Positions 1-5,001 of a stretch of 7,642 bases of DNA are shown in pieces. The DNA is from Lachnospiraceae bacterium UBA3643 (GTDB taxonomy: Bacteria; Bacillota; Clostridia; Lachnospirales; Lachnospiraceae): NCBI GenBank assembly GCA_002373855.1, contig DFKO01000111.1:1-7642 (forward strand). Reading direction: 5' to 3'. Position numbers and translations under genes: made by a program. Positions within the stretch are counted from its first letter, which is position 1, and the number at the start of each line of letters is the position of its first letter. The notes under the pieces are model-generated. The model saw only the letters and a program-made list of their open reading frames with translations. It had not been told where the DNA came from and ran no database searches.

Positions 1-25
1 ATCAATACTCTCGGAACCTAAAGAC

Positions 26-53
26 TAAAATAATCAGAAACTTTGTCCGATAT
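26..53 (+). promoter_or_regulatory. Sigma-28 (FliA/SigD)-type promoter for flgK-flgL
   Basis: A -10 element CCGATAT sits at 47-53, matching the flagellar sigma-28 consensus core CCGAT. A TAAA that can serve as -35 lies at 26-29, 17 nt upstream, one longer than the usual 16 or so. The 15 bases TTGTCCGATATATAT (43-57) recur exactly in front of fliC (7499-7513), which strongly supports a real shared promoter. Transcription would start near 60-62 and give a leader of about 72 nt. The -35 is the weaker half, and a second TAAA at 19-22 is too far away to serve. Confidence 0.72.
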
Positions 54-76
54 ATATTTCAGCAAGTGATTTACGG

Positions 77-92
77 GGCTCATGGACGAGCC
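77..92 (+). promoter_or_regulatory. GGA-hexaloop hairpin in flgK leader, putative CsrA site 1
   Basis: GGCTC (77-81) pairs perfectly with GAGCC (88-92), leaving a six-base loop AUGGAC (82-87). Two G-U pairs (76-93 and 75-94) can lengthen the stem. The loop fits ANGGAN, the hexaloop pattern preferred by CsrA family proteins, which present GGA in a hairpin loop. It lies between the predicted transcription start and the flgK Shine-Dalgarno. Pairing and loop are read directly; CsrA binding is inferred. Confidence 0.55.
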
Positions 93-97
93 TTTAG

Positions 98-113
98 GCC
101 AAAAGGATGTGGC
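98..113 (+). promoter_or_regulatory. GGA-loop hairpin in flgK leader, putative CsrA site 2
   Basis: GCCA (98-101) pairs with TGGC (110-113) and closes an eight-base loop AAAGGAUG. The segment AAAAGGATGT (101-110) matches the core of the CsrA SELEX consensus RUACARGGAUGU closely. The stem has only 4 bp, so the structure is weaker than its upstream neighbour. Its GGA (105-107) is 21 nt after the GGA of site 1 and 19 nt before the GGA of the Shine-Dalgarno, a spacing a CsrA dimer can bridge. Confidence 0.5.
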
Positions 114-122
114 ATACGAATC

Positions 123-127
123 AGGAG
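123..127 (+). promoter_or_regulatory. flgK Shine-Dalgarno with embedded GGA
   Basis: AGGAG lies 6 nt before the ATG at 134 and fixes that codon as the flgK start rather than the in-frame ATG at 107. The GGA at 124-126 is the third GGA of the leader, so CsrA bound here would directly block ribosome loading, as it does on B. subtilis hag. Confidence 0.7.
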
Positions 128-133
128 AAGGCT

Positions 134-2041
134 ATGTCATCTACTTTTTTGGGATTAAATACAGCATATACGGGACTTCAGGCATCACAGGCTGCACTTA
201 ATACTACAGCCAACAATGTGTCAAATGCTGAGACAAAGGGATACAGCCGTCAGGTTGTGTCTACACAGGCAGCAGATGCCATCAGATCATTTACCACATA
301 CGGATGCGTGGGAGCCGGAGTTGAGACACTGTCGATCGAAAGAGTACGCGACAGTTTTTATGATGAGAAATATTGGGCAAACAACAGTAAACTCGGTGAG
401 TATGATTCAAAGAGATATTATATGTCATGCATCGAGGAATATTACTGTGATGATGATTCCATAAAAGGTTTCAATACCATATTCAGTGAATTCTACAATA
501 CAGTTCAGGAACTATCAAAAAATCCCGGTGACAACACAGTGCGCAGCCAGATGATCGGTTACGCCAATAATGTGACTACATATTTCAACGATATGTACAG
601 CAATCTGAGAAAGATGCAGAGTGATGTAAACCAGGAGATCAAGGTTAACATAGACAGAATAAACGCTATAGCGGAAGAGGTTGCTTCATTAAACAAGCAG
701 ATAAATGTAATCGAGATGAACTCCGGTGCTATGGCCAATGAACTAAGGGACCAGAGGGATGTGCTCATTGATGAGCTCTCGGAGATAGCAAGTGTCGAGG
801 TCAAGGAAACACCGATTATTGATAATAATGATACATCGAGAGACACCGGCGGTACGAGATATCTCGTAAAGATATGCGGCCAGTCAATTGTAGACGGTAA
901 CTATTACAAGACACTGACATGTGTGCCCAGGGCAAATGATGAGGCAGTAAACCAGTCGGATATAGACGGACTCTATGACGTATATTTTACGGGAGATGAA
1001 AATTGGGAGCCGGCAGATTATCATACAAAGGGTGATGAGCTCAATATGTATGCCGCATCTGTAGGCGGTAAGCTCGGCGGTCTGGTAGCTATGAGAGACG
1101 GTAACAATGCAGAAGGCTTTGCAGGCATTGTCACAAATGTGAATGTGGCAGCCCAGACTGTAGAGGTCACTGTAGACAAGGATTACCTCATAGATATGAC
1201 CAAACTCAACCTGACGGTTTCCGGCGGTGAGATCACGATTGGAAATAATAATTATTATTTCGACGACTGGGAATACAATTACGACGAATCTACAGGAAAA
1301 TGCACATATACATTTACTCTTGATAAAGCAAAGAACGGGTCTAATCAGCTGTCCCAGGCTGCAGCGACCAGGAGCATGAGTGCCCAGGTCGGACCGTCCA
1401 TATCATATCAGGGTATACCGTATTATCTCTCTCAGATGAATGAGTGGGTGAGAAAGTTCTCAACGGCATTTAACGGTATCTTGAGACAGGGTGTGCAGGA
1501 TGACGGAAAGCAGGGTATAGATCTCTTTAAGGGAGACAATGTGGTAACAGGTAAGGAACTTGACTTTACCGTACCGGTGAGCGGTCCCGGCAATATTACA
1601 GTTAAAAATACCGATGACAGCTATTACCAGCTGACGGCAGGCAACTTTGTCATAGCGGATGAACTCCTTAAGGACGCATCAAAGCTTGCAACCAGGACAG
1701 AGCAACATTCCGGCGTCAGCGACAATGATATAGTAACAAAGCTTATTGATTTAAAGACCAATTCAAATGTAATGAGCTTCAGAGGATGCTCGGCAGATCA
1801 GTACCTTGTATGTATGCTTTCGGATGTATCCTTAAATACTCAGAGAGCAAGTGACTTTACAACAAGTTATAAGGTACAGAAGACATCCATAGAAAACCAG
1901 CGTCTGTCGGTGAGCGGTGTCGACAACGATGAGGAAGCGGTTAATTTAACAAAGTATCAGCAGCAGTACAATCTGGCTTCAAAGATGATATCGGTTCTGG
2001 CAGAAGTATACGACAGACTGATCAGAGAGACCGGAGTATAA
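134..2041 (+). CDS. flgK: Flagellar hook-associated protein 1 (FlgK), enlarged
   Basis: FlgK is the first hook-filament junction protein, exported by the flagellar type III system and joining hook to FlgL. The product has 635 residues. The rod/hook family N-terminal motif is at 5-40 (LGLNTAYTGLQASQAALN, then the NNVSN and TKGYSRQ segments). The FlgK-typical RDQRDVLIDELSEI is at 205-218, GGKLGGLVAMRD at 311-322, and IPYYLSQMNEWVRKF at 428-442. A C-terminal heptad helix ends at LIRETGV. There is no signal peptide, as expected for this export route. About 100 residues (325-424) with beta-rich composition sit between the GGLVAMRD and IPYYL blocks, helping explain the excess over B. subtilis FlgK (about 507). 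Eight cysteines are unusual for an axial protein. flgL follows after 30 nt in the same operon. Confidence 0.97.
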   Translation: MSSTFLGLNTAYTGLQASQAALNTTANNVSNAETKGYSRQVVSTQAADAIRSFTTYGCVGAGVETLSIERVRDSFYDEKYWANNSKLGEYDSKRYYMSCIEEYYCDDDSIKGFNTIFSEFYNTVQELSKNPGDNTVRSQMIGYANNVTTYFNDMYSNLRKMQSDVNQEIKVNIDRINAIAEEVASLNKQINVIEMNSGAMANELRDQRDVLIDELSEIASVEVKETPIIDNNDTSRDTGGTRYLVKICGQSIVDGNYYKTLTCVPRANDEAVNQSDIDGLYDVYFTGDENWEPADYHTKGDELNMYAASVGGKLGGLVAMRDGNNAEGFAGIVTNVNVAAQTVEVTVDKDYLIDMTKLNLTVSGGEITIGNNNYYFDDWEYNYDESTGKCTYTFTLDKAKNGSNQLSQAAATRSMSAQVGPSISYQGIPYYLSQMNEWVRKFSTAFNGILRQGVQDDGKQGIDLFKGDNVVTGKELDFTVPVSGPGNITVKNTDDSYYQLTAGNFVIADELLKDASKLATRTEQHSGVSDNDIVTKLIDLKTNSNVMSFRGCSADQYLVCMLSDVSLNTQRASDFTTSYKVQKTSIENQRLSVSGVDNDEEAVNLTKYQQQYNLASKMISVLAEVYDRLIRETGV

Positions 2042-2071
2042 GCGATAAAATAACAGGCAGGAGGCAGCAGT

Positions 2072-3667
2072 ATGAGAATTACAAATAAAGTAATGCAGAA
2101 CAACTCCCTTACAAATATAAATAAAAACAAGGTGCTCCAGGACAGTCTGACTACCCAGCTCACAACAGGTAAGAAGATAAATAAGCCTTCGGAGGACCCT
2201 GTAACAGCTATCAGAGCACTGAGGCTTAGAAGCGATGTGAGCCAGGTGACCCAGTTTAGCAAGAAAAACGCACCTGATGCAAAGAGCTGGCTTGAGATAA
2301 CAGAGAGCTCTGTAAAGACTACCATATCCGTCGTAAAGGATATGATCGAAAAGTGCGAGAAGGGCTCAAATGATACACTCACAACAGACGACCGCAAGAT
2401 CATCATCGATTCATTAAAAGAGCTCAGAGATGAAGTATACGCAACAGGTAATGCCGATTATGCGGGCAGATTTCTGTTCACAGGATACAGGACAGATACT
2501 CCACTGACCTTTACTGAAAATGCGACAGAAAATTATCATATCTGGGAGTCTTTTAAAGGCGATGATATTGACAAGATGACATATGTCAGCACTATCAGCT
2601 CTGCTACCGGCAATGAGCTACTCGATATTACGGAGACTAATTATGACGGCGGTGCCCAGATGGCTGAGACGGATATCACATCAAATGAATATTTCAGGAT
2701 CAGACTTTCGTATGATAATCTTGGTACTGCATCATGGTCATCGGGTTTAAATAAAGAGGACTGGTCAGGTCCTATAAGGGATGCGTCAGGCAATCAGATA
2801 ATGTATGATACGGATACGGCAACAGGCGCTGCTGTTGACGCGGCATATAAAGAAATTGCTACCACGACTGATAACAAGATGATACTCCTGCCTGAGACAG
2901 GCGAGGTACTCCTCTCAAAATCATTATATGATGCGATCAAAAACGGTGATGCAAACATAACTCTCGGATATAACAAGAATAACTGGAAGAACGGAGACTT
3001 AAGACCCGAGCATTATTTTGCATGTCAGAAGACTGACACAACAAAGACACCGGCCGAGACCATTAAATACAATCAGCAGTCCGAGGACGGAGATAATATA
3101 TTTGATGTATTCCAGAGAGGCCTGTCAGATCAGCCCATTGAATATCAGGTTGGATTTAACCAAAATGTCAGGGTTAATACGGTAGCAGGCGAGGTTTATA
3201 TCCACGATGTAGGCCGTGATGTAGACGAGATAATCAACCTGGCCAATAACTTAACTGAGGTGGAAGCGACCAGAGATAAGCTAAAGGAAATGTCCAAGGA
3301 TACTGAGACATATACAGAGGCTCAGATAAAAGACATAAAGGCAGACCTGGATGCAGCCGAAAAAGCAGTGACTCTTATGAAAGACCAGCTCCAGAAGACA
3401 TTCTCAAAATATATCACAAGCATGCAGGGACATCTTGATACGATCAATGCATCGCTTACAACGATAGGAAACAGGTCATCGAGACTGGAACTGATATCAA
3501 ACAGACTTGAGGATCAGACAACCACATTCAAGACTCTCCAGTCAGAGAATGAGGACGCCGATGCTACAGAGGTAGCCGTACAGCTCTCGAGCGCCCAGGT
3601 ATCCTACCAGGCAGCCCTCATGGCTACCAGCGATATGATTAAAGAAACATTGCTTAATTATTTATAA
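2072..3667 (+). CDS. flgL: Flagellar hook-associated protein 3 (FlgL), enlarged
   Basis: FlgL is the second junction protein, between FlgK and the flagellin filament, and is homologous to the flagellin D0/D1 core. The 531-residue product begins MRITNKVMQNN and has the family segment QLTTGKKINKPSEDP at 29-43 and FLFTGYRT at 134-141. It ends with the flagellin-like C-terminal helices, from about TTIGNRSSRLELISNRLED (463-481) to the last residue. FlgL proteins are often about 300 residues (B. subtilis, E. coli). Here a long central region (about 150-385) of acidic, Trp- and Tyr-containing sequence is added, followed by an extra helical stretch (386-440). AGGAGG at 2059-2064, 7 nt before ATG, supports the start. 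Two cysteines are present (95, 318). It is probably co-transcribed with flgK. Confidence 0.96.
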   Translation: MRITNKVMQNNSLTNINKNKVLQDSLTTQLTTGKKINKPSEDPVTAIRALRLRSDVSQVTQFSKKNAPDAKSWLEITESSVKTTISVVKDMIEKCEKGSNDTLTTDDRKIIIDSLKELRDEVYATGNADYAGRFLFTGYRTDTPLTFTENATENYHIWESFKGDDIDKMTYVSTISSATGNELLDITETNYDGGAQMAETDITSNEYFRIRLSYDNLGTASWSSGLNKEDWSGPIRDASGNQIMYDTDTATGAAVDAAYKEIATTTDNKMILLPETGEVLLSKSLYDAIKNGDANITLGYNKNNWKNGDLRPEHYFACQKTDTTKTPAETIKYNQQSEDGDNIFDVFQRGLSDQPIEYQVGFNQNVRVNTVAGEVYIHDVGRDVDEIINLANNLTEVEATRDKLKEMSKDTETYTEAQIKDIKADLDAAEKAVTLMKDQLQKTFSKYITSMQGHLDTINASLTTIGNRSSRLELISNRLEDQTTTFKTLQSENEDADATEVAVQLSSAQVSYQAALMATSDMIKETLLNYL

Positions 3668-3689
3668 TCCGCGTGTTTTTTGATATAAT
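3661..3689 (+). promoter_or_regulatory. Probable housekeeping (sigma-A) extended -10 promoter for fliW-csrA
   Basis: TGATATAAT at 3681-3689 is a perfect extended -10 (TG-N-TATAAT). At the standard 17-nt spacing a 4/6 match to the -35 (TTTATA, 3661-3666) overlaps the end of flgL. The start point would be near 3696, giving a leader of about 36 nt. This would let fliW and csrA be expressed without flagellar sigma factor. No expression evidence is available from the sequence. Confidence 0.55.
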
Positions 3690-3731
3690 AAATACAGTTA
3701 TGCAAATAAAAGTATTCAGGAGGTTACGGAG

Positions 3732-4190
3732 ATGACAATAAATACAAGGATATTCGGAGAAGTGACCATAGGGGACGATCGTATGATACATTTCCCCAAG
3801 GGTATAGTAGGTTTTCCGGAGTTAACAGATTTTGCCCTTATTCATGACGCAGAGGCGGGAAATCAGGGAGGCATCAGATGGATGCAGTCAATGCAGGAGC
3901 CTAACTTTGCAATCCCTGTTGTTGATCCTCTCACTGTTAAGGAGGATTACGACCCGGAGGTTAATGATGATCTCCTGGCCACAATCGGTGGTATAGACGA
4001 TATACTCGTACTGGTTACCATCACTGTTCCCTCTGATATTACAAAGATGACAGTAAATTTAAAGGCGCCCATCATTATTAATGTGCCTGAGAAGAAGGCC
4101 TGTCAGCTCATCGTAGACCAGGATTATCCCGTTAAATTTGAGATTTACGAGATCCTCCGTAAGAGAAAAGAAGAAATGGAGGGTAAGTAA
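3732..4190 (+). CDS. fliW: Flagellar assembly factor FliW
   Basis: FliW binds flagellin in the cytoplasm and, when free, binds CsrA and relieves its repression of flagellin translation. The 152-residue product is close to the usual length of about 145. Family segments are IHFPKGIVGFPELTDFAL (19-36), RWMQSMQEPNFAIPVVDP (49-66) and VNLKAPIIINV (108-118) followed by CQLIVDQDYPV. The C-terminal tail (142-152) is a charged Lys/Glu run. AGGAGG at 3718-3723, 8 nt before ATG, supports the start. A second GGA (3728-3730) lies beside the start codon. The stop is one base from the csrA ATG, so the partners are translationally linked. Confidence 0.97.
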   Translation: MTINTRIFGEVTIGDDRMIHFPKGIVGFPELTDFALIHDAEAGNQGGIRWMQSMQEPNFAIPVVDPLTVKEDYDPEVNDDLLATIGGIDDILVLVTITVPSDITKMTVNLKAPIIINVPEKKACQLIVDQDYPVKFEIYEILRKRKEEMEGK

Positions 4191-4191
4191 T

Positions 4192-4410
4192 ATGCTGGCA
4201 TTATCAAGAAAAAAAGGCGAAGCTATAGTTATCAATAATGATATAGAGGTAACTGTCCTTGAAGTAAAGGGTGATCAGGTGAAAATCGGTATTGCCGCAC
4301 CAAAGGAAGTGCCCATATATCGTAAGGAAGTGTATATCCAGATTCAGGAAGCCAATAAAGAGGCTATGAGCAAGCCCGATCCGGATGCATTTAAGAAACT
4401 TTTCGGATAA
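4192..4410 (+). CDS. csrA: Carbon storage/translational regulator CsrA
   Basis: CsrA is a small dimeric RNA-binding protein that recognises GGA in hairpin loops and at Shine-Dalgarno sites. In Firmicutes it represses flagellin translation and is antagonised by FliW. The 72-residue product starts MLALSRKKGEAIVI, with the RNA-contacting Leu4, Arg6 and Arg44 of the family, and has the core segments VKGDQVKIGIAAPKEV and IYRKEVY. Asn55, at the position linked to FliW recognition in B. subtilis CsrA, is kept. The tail after about residue 58 (KPDPDAFKKLFG) is longer than in E. coli CsrA (61 residues). GGAGGG at 4178-4183, inside the end of fliW and 8 nt before this ATG, sets the start; an upstream in-frame ATG at 4138 would give an unrelated N-terminus. 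Confidence 0.98.
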   Translation: MLALSRKKGEAIVINNDIEVTVLEVKGDQVKIGIAAPKEVPIYRKEVYIQIQEANKEAMSKPDPDAFKKLFG

Positions 4411-4445
4411 AATGCTCTTAAAACAGAAAATTCTCAAAAATTTTA

Positions 4446-4479
4446 CGGCAGGGTGTTAAAGTTTTAATTCATCCTGCCG
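4446..4479 (+). repeat. Inverted repeat surrounding the flaG promoter
   Basis: CGGCAGGGTG (4446-4455) pairs with CATCCTGCCG (4470-4479): nine Watson-Crick pairs and one G-U, with a 14-base AT-rich loop that is itself nearly palindromic (TTAAA-GT-TTTAA). It begins 35 nt after the csrA stop. The sigma-28 -35 element occupies the loop and the -10 overlaps the right arm. It could fold in csrA read-through RNA or be a DNA operator. No clean U-tract follows, so it is not a standard terminator on the + strand. Confidence 0.7.
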
Positions 4480-4483
4480 ATAA
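4457..4483 (+). promoter_or_regulatory. Consensus sigma-28 promoter for flaG-fliD-fliS
   Basis: TAAAGTTT (4457-4464), 11 nt, then GCCGATAA (4476-4483): every base and the spacing equal the classical FliA consensus TAAAGTTT-N11-GCCGATAA. Transcription would start near 4489-4491, leaving a leader of about 82 nt before flaG. A TATAAT at 4485-4490 directly follows but has only a poor -35 match for sigma-A. Confidence 0.92.
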
Positions 4484-4487
4484 TTAT

Positions 4488-4512
4488 AATAGACCATAGT
4501 TTATGGTCTGTT
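4488..4512 (+). promoter_or_regulatory. Stem-loop at the predicted 5' end of the flaG transcript
   Basis: AGACCATA (4491-4498) pairs perfectly with TATGGTCT (4502-4509) around a GTT loop. The stem extends by one U-G and two A-U pairs to 4488 and 4512. The structure starts where the sigma-28 transcript should begin. It could protect the 5' end of the flaG-fliD mRNA, or act as a weak terminator for csrA read-through; the tail GTTTGTG is only partly U-rich. The loop has no GGA, so it is not a CsrA hairpin. Confidence 0.55.
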
Positions 4513-4572
4513 TGTGTACCAAATTTGTAACTGTATTTTCATTATAAACAAATTCACACGGAGGTGACAAAA

Positions 4573-4989
4573 ATGGCAGCAATTGAACCAATCAGCAGTG
4601 CAATGACTTACCAGGCTAATGCCGTAAAATCTGTTGAGACAGTAAAGCCCGTAGAGACCACGGAAGGTCAGGTAGAGGTAAATGCGCCTCAGGTAGATAA
4701 CAAGACGTTATCTGTATCAAAAGCCCAGACTGAAGAAGGGGAAAACAAAGGCGAAAATGGCGAGAAGTTTAATCAGGAAATGATGAGACAGGCCATGAAG
4801 GAGCTCAGCAAGAAGGCTACAAACGTAGAGGCGGAGTTTGGTATTCACGAAAAGACAAACAGGATCACCATTAAGATGGTGGACAAGAAGACTAAGGAAG
4901 TAATAAAGGAACTGCCCCCTGAGAAAATGCTTGATATGCTCGCACGTATGTGGGAGATGTCAGGCCTCATGGTAGATGAGAAGAGATAG
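4573..4989 (+). CDS. flaG: FlaG family flagellar protein
   Basis: FlaG proteins are small factors, usually encoded beside fliD, that affect filament length or assembly; their mechanism is poorly defined. The product has 138 residues. Residues 1-65 are a low-complexity, Val/Thr/Glu/Lys-rich, probably disordered region. A helical segment follows (66-88). The FlaG domain covers about 89-138, with the pattern FGIHEKTNRITIKMVD, KTKEVIKELPPEKMLDML and a terminal Gly-Leu-Met-Val-Asp segment. GGAGGTG at 4560-4566, 6 nt before this ATG, sets the start; an in-frame GTG at 4564 lies inside the Shine-Dalgarno and is rejected. It is the first gene after the consensus sigma-28 promoter. fliD follows after 12 nt, and the fliD Shine-Dalgarno overlaps the flaG stop. 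Confidence 0.93.
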   Translation: MAAIEPISSAMTYQANAVKSVETVKPVETTEGQVEVNAPQVDNKTLSVSKAQTEEGENKGENGEKFNQEMMRQAMKELSKKATNVEAEFGIHEKTNRITIKMVDKKTKEVIKELPPEKMLDMLARMWEMSGLMVDEKR

Positions 4990-5001
4990 GAGGAGAGGCT
5001 T

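Noticed and set aside
107..133. Upstream in-frame ATG for flgK, adding MWHTNQEKA
   Set aside because: No properly spaced Shine-Dalgarno precedes it, whereas AGGAG sits 6 nt before the ATG at 134, where the conserved FlgK N-terminus begins.
82..201. Small out-of-frame ORF (39 codons, begins MDEPLGQKDV) overlapping the flgK start
   Set aside because: It has only a weak GGGG upstream, its ATG lies in the loop of the first hairpin, and it runs through the well-supported flgK start. A leader peptide is possible but not supported.
559..846. Antisense open frames across flgK, flgL, fliD and fliS, for example 559-846 on the minus strand
   Set aside because: They are shadows of conserved genes, with no ribosome binding site seen and low-complexity Ser/Leu/Ile-rich translations typical of antisense frames.
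3676..3681. Run of six T after flgL as a terminator
   Set aside because: No GC-rich stem precedes it; it fits better as the spacer of the fliW promoter.
4138..4191. Upstream start for csrA inside fliW
   Set aside because: It would add 18 residues absent from CsrA, which begins MLxLSR; GGAGGG is placed for the ATG at 4192.
4564..4572. GTG start for flaG
   Set aside because: The GTG is part of the Shine-Dalgarno GGAGGTG that serves the ATG at 4573.
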